This document shows, piece by piece, positions 12,773-25,261 of a stretch of 64,000 bases of DNA. The DNA is from Paraspadella gotoi (Eukaryota > Chaetognatha). The number at the start of each line of letters is the position of its first letter. Within the stretch, counting starts at the first letter, position 1. Where the stretch lies: contig CM119263.1 in NCBI GenBank assembly GCA_051294375.1, positions 7,736,635 to 7,800,634 on the forward strand, written 5' to 3'. Position numbers and translations under genes: made by a program. Under the pieces are notes generated by a model. The model was given only the letters and a program-made list of their open reading frames with translations. It was not told the origin of the DNA and ran no database searches.

Positions 12773-13013
12773 ATTGGCTGAATGAAGCTAGAGGTTAGGC
12801 GGTGTGAATATACCGCCACACGGGCTTAATTGCAGATTCACAGTTCCGAGCTTTTCTAAGATTTATTTTTGTGTAATAATTAATTATCAATTATATTTAG
12901 GTAACTTTTGTTTTTAATTTAATTGCTTTGTTTGAGATTTATAGAAAATTGGTTTTTGATGCAACTGTGGTGGTATATTCACACCACCTCACATCCACGA
13001 TCATTCAGCCAAT
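12773..13013. mobile_element. Inverted-repeat element, 48 bp arms
   Basis: Arm 12773-12820 begins ATTGGCTGAATGA and ends near GGTGTGAATATACCGCCACA. Arm 12966-13013 is its reverse complement with scattered differences (GGTGGTATATTCACACCACC; TCATTCAGCCAAT). About 145 bp lie between. The inner part of each arm is itself palindromic around a TGTGAATATA core. This is the shape of a foldback or MITE-type non-autonomous DNA transposon. Target-site duplications were not identified. Confidence 0.6.
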
Positions 13014-13199
13014 ACCATATAAAATACCATAAAATACCTCAGATATCACGATTCGCGAGTCTTTGGATCTAACATGAGTAGTAAAGGGTTAAGCCTTATT
13101 AAAGTTAATAAAATGGCCATTAATTTGATATTTTATTTCTTAATATGTGCGTAAAACGAGGGCAGCTTAAGTTTGAACAGCGTCTTTTTTTTTTGCACA

Positions 13200-13440
13200 G
13201 GTCTGTAGTTGCCGTTGTGGCGAATCCTAAAATCTCGTCCCGTATAGCTTGGTGAAACTCGGCTTAACCCATTGGCTTGGACAGCCAAGTACTCGTTCAC
13301 CAACCGTGAGTTTCGGGTTCAATCCACTCACGGTCACGCTGGTTAAGTGCGATGGTGTTGACAAACACGCCAGCGACGTGGGGTGGTCACTGCAGGTCTA
13401 AAGCCCTGAGCGCCAGCGTCTTCCGGTTGCCATACTGTTT
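13200..13440 (+). repeat. tRNA-headed SINE-like repeat
   Basis: The pol III B box GGGTTCAATCC is at 13315-13325, about 40 bp after a looser A box (TTGGCTTGGACAGCC, near 13272). The sequence around it is moderately GC-rich and lacks a frame. It differs from the other SINE-like repeats in the window except for the B box. A decayed tRNA pseudogene is an alternative. Confidence 0.5.
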
Positions 13441-16256
13441 TCTAATTTTTGAGATTACGGACAACTTGAGAATTAAGAAGTGTTCCCAATAGCGCTCCAT
13501 AAGTACGGTGGCGGTGTCGCGTGGGAGAACGACGCAAAGGCGCTAAAAGAGACTCGATTTCGTGAGCGCCATCTTTGCCCGTCGTTTGTCCTGTCGAGCG
13601 AAAGAAAAAAATTAGTTTTTTTGTTTAAAAAATATCCTTTTCCTCCCAACCTAAGTTGATTTATTTATTATTTTATATTAAGTAAATTTAAGAAACGCTT
13701 TGCTCTTCATTTTCCCGGCCTCTGCCGTGGAGCATGATTCTGGAAGAAACAATTAATGAAATTGGTACAACTTATATAAACAATCAATATTTTAAATGAA
13801 ATATCAATCAAAATCAAAAGCATTTTTTCAAATCAATGACATAAGTTGTAAGTCTAATTCGGAAATGGCAAAACGAAGTTTGAATACATAATAAATTCAT
13901 CACTACAGTTTGAAAGATTGTACAAGTGACAACTCCACAGGATGTGGTTTTTTTTTTCGTAAANNNNNNNNNNAGGTACAACCAATATAAAATTATATTT
14001 TCAGTTTAAATTTATTTTATTTTAATATTATTCACATTTGTAAAATCTCATTGTCGAATTTTATAGTGATTGTTATACAAATTAATATTTCAAAAACTTG
14101 AGGAAATAATTTGTATATGACGCAAGACATAACTTATTTCAACGTAAAGATTTTAAGCCGACCACAAGATAATTAGATAGTTTCCGCACCGGTGCCGCAA
14201 CTGAGAAATTTTAGTTTTAGTAACTGATACTATTCGCTAAGTTTCACACACCCAGTCGGTTTCAAATAAAAAGTGATTGTAAAGTTCATTCAAATACGAC
14301 CATTCTTAACAAAACTAGTGGATTAACTGTATTTGGCACGAGGGCTGCGCTGCAGAAAATCGTCCCGATGCTCCTTTAATTACACACCTCGTCAATAATT
14401 AGAGGATACCTTGATAATTCGTTCCGAATGGAGCTTCAGCCTTCATGAAAACCGGTATTTTATTACACTTAATTACAGAGGTCTAGATGATTTTTACATC
14501 GAACTACAACATACATTAATTCTTTATTAATAATTAGAATTAAAAAGTATATTTTGAAATAATCTTATGTTCTTGGCCGAAGTCTTTTTAAAACGCTTAG
14601 TTTTACTTCGACCTAGTCTTAGTATCAGTTCTATATCTTTCCATCGTATTTAAGCTGAAGGTAATCGGCAATCAAACCGGTTCTGGGGAACGTATCCGGC
14701 AGGATAATCTTCATTTTGATTTGAAGTCTTAAAAGTACGGTTTCCTCACGTTTAGCTAACACATACCTCAATATTTAGCAATATAATAACAGCATAAATA
14801 TTCGGATTTTTAAATTATAGCATGAATTGAAAAAGCAAAATTGAATTAGATACTCAAGTCACCTTCATTGTTTAATCTATAATAGTACAGCGTATTCGTG
14901 AATCCATAAACTTCATCAATCAAACTACTTGCCAATTATCGGCAAATGGCAAAAAGACTTCTAACGTTTGAAAATTTGGTTCAACAATTAGCTCTCCACT
15001 GGGTGCCGATTTTATTGACTTGAAGATCGTTATGTTATTTTTGGAAGTAGACCCTCACACATACATTTGAAAAGAGTCTCGTTTTAGTCTCTTTGTTCTT
15101 GTCTCAGAGGGTCGGCGCTACTAGTAGGGGGCCTGTCAAAGCTCGAAAGAAACGAGTCGAACGTCAACTTTTACCAGTTCTGGTCCTCTGGCAGACTTTA
15201 AGTTCGAAAAAAGATCATTACTTTTTCATGTTGTGATTAATTCCGTGAGTTAAAAAATACTGTAAATTGCGATTTAATCAAATCAATGTAGTTTTTTCAT
15301 CTATAATTAAAATTACAACATAATGATAGATCAATAATTTAAATATGCGTTTTTATGGAGATGAAAAATAACGAAAATTGAAAGGCAAAAAATCTTATTT
15401 CGATTGAAGTCTATTTTAATCTTAAACTAGCTACGAATCATTAAATTAGTAAAGGCATTTTCGTGCTTGAAAAATAATTATTTCTTGTCCATTTTTACAC
15501 CCAACTAACAAGAACCGTTGAAAGAAACTAAAAAGGGGGAATGCACCCCATAGTTGATACTTGGTTCTCGACGAGAAGCACGAATCTGTCTGGAACCAAA
15601 CAAAGGATTCCCGGCCTCTCGCTTTCCTCCTTTCCAAGCTTCTCATTCAATATTTGCTTGAACTACTTTAAACTCGAAACTCTCCTTTCATCTTTGTCAT
15701 CGTTATGCGCTTGGTTGACGAGAATCGCAATTGGGTTTGCGTCTAAAACAAGCGAGAGCTGTGGGTCTGGAACCCCTCCTCGTCCTCTTCCTCGACCCTT
15801 TTCATCCCCGTTACGGGAGGCAGACGGAGAGAGAGAGTTACTTCTTCCAACTCTCTCTCTCTTCAACTCTCAAGTCACGAACCTTTATCGTGCCCTCCTC
15901 CTGATTGCGGGTGTTGGTAGGATCGAGATCTCAGCCGACAACCAGTTTTTCATCGCTTGAGAAAATCTCGGGAAAAAATATTCGTTCGCGACCAAAAATC
16001 ACGAGAAACTCCCGTTTTTCTTTTTGAAAAAGCTTTAATTTTTTACGGATTTTTGAAAACCTCTTAATGATAAACGCGGAAGCATCAAAATTAATACAAA
16101 CTTTCTTTCACTATTAATATCTCCGACTACGCTACAAAACGAGGAGATATCTTTTGTCATGACCATGTCAAACACACCAGACTAAAATTTCGGCTATGGT
16201 TAATTTGGTTATAATTTTCTTAAAAAACCAAGAAGGAAAACCACTAAACAAAAAAC

Positions 16257-19200
16257 ATGGATTATCTTCTTAGCTGGATCATCTCTGTCATAATGATCAA
16301 AACGACGGGAACATATGCCGGTAAAGAAATAGTAACCATACAGCAGCAGATATTATTAAAAACTAAGTATTATTCTTAATTCACTGGGGTTTCGTGATCT
16401 TTTGAACTAAATAATTGATTTGCTCATGACCAATATTTTATTACCAATTACAGAGTAAAATTCTGATTGATTGATTTGAAAATAACTGGTGTCACTGGTT
16501 AGCCTAAAAGATGCCAAATTAGAATTTTAAATTTAGATTACTAATTTAATGACCGACGGTCAAGAAAACTGAAACCCAATATATATATTTGGTATTGTTA
16601 GATCAGAAAATAGTAACCCTTAGCTAGAACATAAAATTAATGAATAAACCGGCTGCGCCCAAAAACCCTGGGTGGCCAAAAAAGTGTCGCATTAAAAATA
16701 ATTAAAACGACTGACTCATCATTGAGTCAGTCTCAGCCATTGAAAATGGGCAAAATCACTCGTAACTAAACTGAATAAATTTAAAGTATGTTTATTAAAT
16801 TGTTTTCTTCCAAAAAATTTAGATTCGGGACTATTCGGCGTCAGACTTTGTCAAGGACAAAAACCGGAGGTTCTCGCCTGCCCATATGACACGGTTATTC
16901 AATTCGTCGACGTTATTTTCAGCTTAAGCAACACCATTCCAAAAGATGGGAAAACTTGCTTTGGAAAGGAGGATTGCCGAAAGTCTGCGTCAAGAGATTC
17001 CATAATGTCTGATCGGTACGATGTCTGCATTAGACAGACAGCTTGCGATGTTGACTCCAGGACAGAATGGATCTCATGTCCTCAGCTTTACATGGCAAAC
17101 TACACCGAAGTCATTTACACTTGTGTTAAAAGTAAGTTTCTTATACTTTTTACAAATAATGGCTAAAATAATTTGAGTTAGTGGTAAATATATTATTCCA
17201 GAATTCAATCAGTTTAAAAATGATAACTGATTAAATATTCGATAGTATTATTAAATATTATCTATACTTGTTTCTTAATTCAAAAAGCCAAAAGACATTC
17301 ATTCTTTTAAATTTTATCATTAATGACTGGAAAAGGGATTTTTTACAGCACACATCCGTCTGACTGATATTTTATTGTGTTACAATTCATCACTTGATTC
17401 ATAGCAAAAGAAATTTTCCAAGTAGGGGTTCTATTTGAAGCCGGCGAAAATCTTGATTGAGATTGCAGGAAGCACGCAAGCTCTTATGATTAAAAGCAAA
17501 TGTACATGGTTTGAATCGAGCGAAAAAGAAGAGGCACCCAATTTTCTCCCTTCGATCCTCGGAACAAAGAGGGAAATGTTTTATCTAATTAACAGATACT
17601 TGGGGCGCGCGCTTCGTTACATCGACACTTCATCCGTCCTTTGGGGATAGACGAGAACTTTCGAATTTTTTCTTTACCAATAAGAATGCCCTAAAGCCAT
17701 TATTGTGTAATGTGTATCGTATACCTGATCCGACACTATGAGCATGAGTAAACTGAGTAGATCCTTTTTTTTAATTCCAAATTTTACATGGGTTATTATC
17801 AATATATTGAGTTCTTCTTTGAGAATAAGACCCGAACTCGGTTGTTTTTAAAAACGAAAGATTATAATCATTTTTTATTTTTGATTTCGAGTTTGTTCTT
17901 TATTTTGAATCAGAGCCAAAACCGGGTCAACTTTCATTTAGGTCTGTAGCCGAACCTTTATATCATATATATTTTTATCATAGAAAGTAAGACGACTTTA
18001 TCAGACAATCTCACCACGATTGTCGAGCCAAAAATGCTAGTTACTTTTGCGAAACAAAAACCTTACTTTCTGTTATGTCCTACAGTCTGCTAAGAGTGAA
18101 ACTTCGCCCCGGGCAGACTTCGTTTTAACGTATTTTGTGGCCTGAACATCTTTCGTTCATTAACCGTTCCTATCTGAAGACTAAGAATTTCCTCGATTAA
18201 CTCGCTTCTAGAAACCTTTAAAACGCAGGCTCATCTCACATGATAGCTAAGTTATAATATTGTACACTCTAATCACACCTCGGATTTTATCGAAATAACG
18301 GGCGTCATTGAAATTAATCGCACATAAATGTAGCCAACTTTATTCCACCGAAATCGCAGATTCGTGCATGGAAAGGTCTATCGAACGGATCGATGCGAGA
18401 GAGAAGGAGAGAATAAATCTAACAAGCTAACGTGAGCCAAAACATTTTCTTTCTTCTTTTCTATCTGAAACCAGATCAAATTGTAAGCAGTATTCTTGAA
18501 TAATCTTAATCTTCGTAAAAACGCCCTCGAGGAAAAAACCATCACTGGGGCCGAATTTTTGAACGCCATCTGGTATCGGGACTGTTTGCACGAGAGGCGC
18601 GTAGGAGCGAACCAAGAGAGGCCAGGGGCGGTAGGGGGGGGAATAGAAAAACAAGGACTGCCCCGAGCGTCGATGGGGGGTCACGCAAATACAAATTTCT
18701 CTCGAGTCCCTCGAAGGTGGCCACTCGACGTTCAGTAATCAGGAACGATGCCGAGAGATAAAAGAAAGACCCAATCTCTCTCGTGTTTTTCTCTAATTCC
18801 GTATCGTAGACATTTTGAAAAATGTGGCGAATCGGTGAGAGAAACTCGAGTGCGAGAAGCAGAGAGAATTCTGTAAAGTAAACACGACGGGCAAAGCAGA
18901 AAATCTCAGATGCGGCGAGGAAGACGGAAAAAATGTTTGAGATTTCATCTCGAGAACGAATCGTTTCTAAATTGCATTAGGAGCTTTTTTTTAAAAATGT
19001 TACTGCGGAATTGCTCGCGTAAATTAAGCACCGCCCTAAGACAGATATTGTAGATTTATGCATTTTTTCTAAATTTAGGATGAGAACATGTTTGTATATT
19101 TTATGTCCTCTCTCCATTCCAGGCAGCGAGTTTTCCCTGACCCTTCCCAAAAATCGAACAAATGGTCGACACGTGACATATGGAATGAGCGCAGAGGACG

Positions 19201-20490
19201 CGGCGTTGCGACCTTCGAGCACAACCCCGACGCCGACGACGGGGTCGATTGTGGCGCCAAACACACCCTCGGCGACGGAGTCTACGACCGAAACCAAGAA
19301 ACCTCCAATATGGAAGCCAGTCACTGAGACTCCCACTTTCAGAGAAGGTATTGGGGAGGCGATGAACGTTTCCACCAAAGAGAGAACTCTTTTTTGGCAC
19401 TAATAAAATCTTTATCATTTCTCTATGTATATAGTTATATTTGTAGTCGGGCATAGCATAAGTTCACCCTAAATATTTTATTTTATTATCATTTTCAATT
19501 GAATAACCGACTGCTTACTATGTAAAATTGAATTTTTATGAAGCATATTGAAATCTCGGAATCTTTCACCAAAAATTATGCGTGGTGATTGCATGCAATT
19601 CACGAAAGATGAAAGAAGTTGAAATAATACTTTAATATGAACCAAAAACACAGATCTTGGGATAAAGGTTTTTGCCTCCTTTGATCAGGCGATATATGCA
19701 CTCAGTTTCAACAAATCCAAGGAATCTTGGTTGGTAAAAAAATCTCAGATGTTGAAAATCCACCAGCATGTGGAAAGGTTCACCCAGGATCACCAGAGAC
19801 TCTTAACTGCAACTGTTGAAGGAGCAGGACAGACTAGAGGCTGAGTGATGTACCTTTTTCAACAGAAAGGTGGTTGTGGCAGGATGGTACACCTAGATGT
19901 TGAACAACAAATAGAATTAACTTTCTCAACAAAAACAAATACTGCGTAACTTAACTTTTCCCTTGCTCTCATTTTTTGTACTGGGGTAACATTAATGAGA
20001 TGTGTAGACAAAACCGCTCATCGTTAACTGCGCTGAATCAGATTGTAGAAGCAAATATGAAGAAGATTACTGCGACTTTTTTGTCAATCCTAATGAATTC
20101 CAGGCATTATATTTTTACCTCTCACAAAAGGAGGACATTAAGAGCATACACTAAGTCAGTTTTGCATAAATCTGGTACTTTTTAAATCTTTTCTATCAAA
20201 TGACATGTAATAAATTATCTTTATTAAGTAGTTTGTGTAATAAATTTCTACTTTGTGCCATTCGTTCTGGCTCGCGGGGTATCGTTCTATCCTAAAATTT
20301 TTTTCAAAGTTAAATTAATTTAAAAAGTAAATGTAGCTTGGTGACCGAGTCGTGATGAGAGATTATAATGGATATAATAGATAGGAAAAGTCAACATTAC
20401 TAACGCACCACCAAATTTTGAAAGTAATTTGTCTTCTCATCCCGATAGAAACTGAACTATGACAAAAATGCCCCCGCAAAGTTGCGCCCC

Positions 20491-20529
<39 letters not shown>

Positions 20530-22730
20530 CGATATAACTGGGAAAAATTGAAATTGACAACTCGCAGTGCGTGGATAGAGGTCAGCGGTAAAAGCCGAAG
20601 CTGGGAGGGGAAATATTTTCGATAAAGCCCTTTTTAGATAATCTGTTTAGTTAATTTGATTTAACCCAAAGGATTTATGTTCCCTAATTTCGTATTTTTC
20701 TCCCCTTTTAGAGTCCACAATCATCTTGGCGGCCGTTTTGGCCTTTGTCGTCCTTGCATTTTGCTGCGTCATTTGCGGATTCGCTTTCGCGCTGTAAGTA
20801 CCATAACGATGACATTAAGCAATAAAAAAGAATGTAAACTACCAATAAAAAAAAAGAAGACTATAATTATATAAATTTAAATTAAAATATTATAATGGGT
20901 CGTTTTTGTCTATGCGGAGACCATTTCTGTATAATATATAGATTAACGTGTGCATTTCGCGAGTTTATTTTTTTCCTACCGCGGGGCAAAACAAACATAT
21001 GACTCATTCATCAGCATATTCCCTTCCATTTATCGCGCTCCCTCTCTCCTACTCCCTTGCCTACCATCTCGCTTTAAAACTTTTAAACTATTCACTTTAA
21101 GATAAAAGAGTAAACTTGTCCCGAGGAAAAATAAAAAACTCGATACAAATCTCACGTTTCTCGAGCAAACAAGAGCCTTAACGAGCAAACACTTAGTTCG
21201 AGCAATTCTCCGGATAGCTCGAAAACGGTCGCATGTAATTTTCTCGTTTTTATAGTTAATGTAAAACTAAATATACTTGTAACTCTTTTTAAAGAAAGTT
21301 TAACGATGCAAGAAAATATAAAAGTAAATAGAAAGAACAAATTTAATTTTTGTTTTTTTTTAAATATAAAACGATTGCAAAAATTTTCATTACCGTCTTC
21401 GCCCTCCACCCCCCCCCGCGACAACCACAGAAAACGAGGTCGAATCGATAAGAAGAAACTTCCTCGCTGTTTGGTCCGATCAAACGCCGAGCTCAGACCA
21501 GAACACGTCTACGCTGATATTGACTACGCCACGATGTACCCAAGGGGTCGCGGGGCCGCGGCCGCCACCGTCGTTGCAGCCTCGCCGGAGACCGTAGACG
21601 CCGCTACTCTTCGCGGTCAACAGATTCTTCGTTTACCCTACATGGAGTTCGTTCACACTTCAGGTCATCTGACCCCTTTGCCAAGGACTGACCCCTACTA
21701 CTTCTTGTATGATCCTGCACACCGCATAGTAATCCCTGGCGGACCGAAAGGCCCGCACTCGGCCGACCCGCTGTTTCGCTCGTCCTCAGTAGTCTTAGAG
21801 CGTCACCCCCACCCTCTAGCCTCACCTCTTCATCACCACCATCACACCCACCATCGGCTTGGCGGCCCCGGAGGGCGATCGGGCTGCCCACAGGAGCTAC
21901 CAGATCTCGTGCATCACGAGAGCCAAGGGTCGGGATCTATAAACGCTTGCTTCTCTGAGCACAATGACGATCCTTCGGGAGTGGTGGAAGGCGAAAGACG
22001 ATCGTCGCGTCTCTCCCAGCTGATCTCGACCAGTCTACCCGACGTCAGTGCCTCGCCCCGGCGCCAGTCGGATTCATCTGAGTCGTCCACCGAGGGTTTG
22101 GGCAAGGGAGACACGCTGGGCATTCCCCAGACGGTCGTAAGTCGTCAGGTTACGATAGACTCGGCCTTCGAAGACGACTTCGACAATACAGACGAATCTC
22201 ACTCGTCAAACAATCATCTCGCTATCGAGCGGACAGATTCGAGATTCATCATGGACAGTCACGAGTATTTGGCGCCGGTAGCGTCGAGAGATCGACCCAC
22301 CAGATTTTCGCTCTCGCCAGGGCCCGGCGACATTCACAAAGCGCCGACAAAACGAGTTCGAGGCGGAGCGGCAGTGGTGTTGCCGCCACCAAGGCCTTCC
22401 GCTTCGACGCCTTGCTCCCCCTTGAACCATGTAAAGGGCGGCCCACTGTCTTTCCGTGGAAACCTCGTGAACAAGCCGACTTCGCCCCCAAGTCAAAAGA
22501 GTAAACATCGTATCGTTGACGTTGGACGGAAAAAGACCCTCAGCGACGTCGGGGTGGAGGGTCCGGGCCGACATGACTCTTTAAACGCCGTCTCTGTCGC
22601 CCGCGACACGGTTCTGCTCGAAAATACTAAGCCCGATTCCACACCTCCCCCAAGGGACAAGGTGGACGTCGACGACTCAGATCTCCCCCCATCACATGGT
22701 CTCAAATTTTCGGCCTCGGTGCGGGTTTAA
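16257..22730 (+). CDS. SUEL-lectin single-pass transmembrane protein
   Basis: Five exons, 16257-16320, 16823-17131, 19123-19347, 20712-20793 and 21431-22730, join in phase (1, 1, 1, 2) into 659 residues. Exon 1 encodes a signal peptide (MDYLLSWIISVIMIKTTGTYA). Exon 2 is one SUEL-type galactose/rhamnose-binding lectin domain with its cysteines (LCQGQKPEVLACPYDTVIQF, CFGKEDCRKSASRDSI, VIYTCVK). Exon 3 is a Thr/Pro/Ser-rich stalk likely to be O-glycosylated. Exon 4 is the membrane helix (IILAAVLAFVVLAFCCVICG). Exon 5 is a cytoplasmic tail of about 430 residues with tyrosine motifs (HVYADIDYATMYP), a His-rich run (21828-21852) and Ser-rich acidic stretches (SSESSTEG, FEDDFDNTDESH). SUEL domains occur in EVA-1 receptors and latrophilins; the single lectin plus one helix resembles EVA-1 or SUEL-only receptors, not a GPCR. 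Domain and topology are secure, the orthologue is not. The intron between exons 2 and 3 is about 2 kb and holds only non-coding frames. Confidence 0.85.
20497..20528. repeat. Poly(A) run in an intron
   Basis: About 32 consecutive A residues lie in the third intron of the SUEL-lectin gene. It could be the tail of an old retroposed sequence, but I recognise no element upstream of it. Confidence 0.8.
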
Positions 22731-24357
22731 TATTTTGTTAAGCAGTAATCTCTTGCGAAAAGTGCAAACGATTCTAATGATTGGGACGCAATTGTCTGGA
22801 GTAGTATAGATTCTAGAATTCTTATAATAAACGTGGTTGCTTTCGATCTACAATATGAAATTCGGTTATTAAATGCTGATTAGATTTCTCATCTCATTTT
22901 GAAAAATATTTTTTGAACACTTTCAGTTTGGTTTTATCACGCTCAAATTGTAAATTCGCTACGTTTATAAACATTGTATTTTGTTATAATGAATTTTCTT
23001 TAATTCAGTTAAGCTTTAAGTTACTTTCGATATGATTCGTATACTATAAATGAAAGTTCATATCTCATAGTAGTAGTAGTAAAGATCTGAAGCTATCGCC
23101 GAAAATTACGAAACAAGAAAAAAGGGTATTAGTTATTTTTATAATTATAATGATTGGATTTTAGTGGAGGCAAAAAAAAAACTACTAATAAAATTAAAGG
23201 AGAAAAACGATGTCGTTATCAGATCAGATCTTGATAATTCTTAAAATAACAAAGGTATAGTTTTAATATAATAAGGGATTATATTATAATCCATATTAAG
23301 GTTTATTAGTAGATTATTGTAATAAACTTTCGTAATTTATTTCAAAAACAGTTATACCACAGCAAGTCAGCATGCTGTAAAATGAAATGTATGTAACCTT
23401 TAAACACTTTGAAATTAGTAAAACCAATATAAAGATTATCCATTCATTTGATAAATAATCTATTTTGGCCCTGACTTTGCATAAGCATTAAAATTATTAC
23501 TTTCGTCGACCGGGGTTTTTTGAAAAACCACTTAAAAATAATTATTTAAAAAAATTACAAATTATTACCTTATTACCATAACCCTCCTAACTCTAACTAT
23601 CCTTAACCCTAAACCACCCCAAACCCTGGTCGGCGAAAGTAAAATTATACCGGATAAGCTATGGTGGGTGTAAAGGTTTCCAGTTTTCTTTCTTTCACTT
23701 CTACACTACCTGGCTTCCCTATCAATGAAGTGGTATAATATTTCATAGAAAGTTTGAATTGTATATTAGGACCACCTTTAAGTATTATATCGGGAATACT
23801 ATATTGTACTCCGCAATAGCATCAAGGTACTATACAAAGATTTTTAAAAAATCAACTCATGGTTTAGTCTTTTAGTTATTTTACCACGACCAGTGGACCC
23901 ACCTTCGGGCCAATTCGAGAGGTACCCGTTCTGGCTGGTCACATGATGTCGAATCTCGTTCTCGACAAACGGTTCCTCCCAATGATTAAGCCCCTCGTCG
24001 TTGAGAGTTGCGACTTTCGCTCGACAAGACGTCCGTCGGTGGGGCGCGAGATGGCGTAAAAACAAACTAGCATTTGATTCTTGAAACCATTACTCACGAT
24101 CTACCTCTTAACGTAGTTTCCTTGTTTTTTCTCGTTCGCCTTCTTCTTTGACAACTGCCAATGACTCAAATATTTTTTACTCATGTTGCTATTCTCTTTT
24201 CCCTTACAGAAAAAAAACCGGAATTATTGATATAGCTACGAGTCGTTGAACCACGCGCTAAAATAATCCTATATTTTTTAATCATGCTGTGAATTTGTAG
24301 CATTGAGAAAAGGAAAAAACTTCATCACAAAGAAGTCCTTCGAAAAACTTCAAAAGC
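22731..24357. other. Spacer between SUEL-lectin gene and Rab33
   Basis: AATAAA-type signals follow the SUEL-lectin stop (near 22825). The rest is AT-rich, except for a MITE-like element at 23490-23650 and a better-than-random minus frame at 23844-24065. Confidence 0.5.
23490..23650. mobile_element. MITE-like element with terminal inverted repeats (copy 1)
   Basis: The left end reads TTACTTTCGTCGACCGGGG and the right end CCCTGGTCGGCGAAAGTAAA, so the ends are near-perfect inverted repeats of about 25 bp. The interior is rich in CCTAA-like motifs (CCTTAACCCTAAACC). At about 160 bp it has no coding capacity. The second copy is at 26651-26760. Confidence 0.65.
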
Positions 24358-25261
24358 ATGGCATCCAACAGAGGATCTGTAGAGACGACGCAAGTCTTGG
24401 GAAAGCAACAACGGATTTTTAAAATAATCGTCCTTGGTGACCAAAACGTCGGCAAAACTTGTTTGACATTTCGATTTTGTTGCGGAAAATTTCCCGAGAG
24501 GACCGAGGCGACAATCGGCGTCGACTTCAGGGAGAAAACTATGGACGTGGACGGCGAGCAGATCAAAGTAGGAGGCCAATGGAATTTCATATTGGTGATT
24601 CGCATTTATAGAATTATATTATTAATTTATTTGCACAGTTACAACTCTGGGACACGGCGGGACAGGAACGATTCCGCAAAAGTATGGTTCAGCATTACTA
24701 CAGAAACGTTCATGCAGTAGTCTTTGTTTACGACGTGACAAAGGTAATTGGAATTGCGTATGCCTCGTGCCTCGTCGGAGTGTCGACATAATTAGACAGA
24801 TGATTTTCACCAAAAAGGTATCGTCCTTCAACAACTTGGAACACTGGTTGGAAGAATGTGAACATTATAATTTATCAAAAAGCATCCCCAGATTGGTCGT
24901 TGGAAACAAGTGCGACCAAGTCACTAGCTACCCTTCAGTTCCGGCAAATCTGGCTCAAAAGGTGCAACAGTTAGGGCCGCTCTGTCTTTTTTACTTGGCT
25001 ACTTTGGGTGCTAACGAACCCCAACTTTTTTTCTAGTTTGCTGATCAGCACAACATGCCGTTGTTCGAGACATCTGCGAAAGACGACAGCCAGGCGGATC
25101 ACGTCGCCGCCATCTTCATGACTTTGGCACATAAACTAAAAAACCATAAACCCATGATGCCCAACAAGTCGTCGAACAGAACCGTGATACAAAGCACCAC
25201 TATCAAACCCACCAAGCAAGCTCCAGTGACGCAATCAGACGAGGGTGGGGGTTGTTGCTAA
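24358..25261 (+). CDS. Rab33: Rab33 small GTPase
   Basis: Four exons, 24358-24567, 24639-24743, 24818-24961 and 25037-25261, all phase 0, encode 227 residues. Rab33 acts at the Golgi and in autophagosome formation through Atg16 proteins. All GTPase motifs are present: P-loop GDQNVGKT, switch [10 protein letters not shown], switch [19 protein letters not shown] and ETSAK. The stretch [18 protein letters not shown], together with FRFC before switch I, is typical of Rab33 rather than Rab1, Rab6 or Rab30. The protein ends GGGCC, giving a double-cysteine prenylation site. Length matches animal Rab33 proteins. A T-rich tract and AATAAA-like signal lie near 25502. Confidence 0.95.

Larger units (their letters stand above)
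12365..16256. other. Gene-poor spacer with an inverted-repeat element, a SINE and a gap
   Basis: It separates the divergent Goliath-like and SUEL-lectin genes, so both promoters should be near its ends. A 139-codon plus frame at 15541-15960 has no recognisable features and overlaps CT-rich DNA, so I do not call it. Ten Ns occupy 13964-13973. Confidence 0.5.

Noticed and set aside
15541-15960. 139-codon plus-strand ORF
   Set aside because: Ser/Leu/Arg-rich composition follows from CT-rich DNA; no domain, signal peptide or splice logic is visible.
23844-24065. 73-codon minus frame (VATLNDEGLNHWEEPFVENE)
   Set aside because: Protein-like, but a single short frame with no splice partner or family; it may be a transposon relic and I cannot support a gene.
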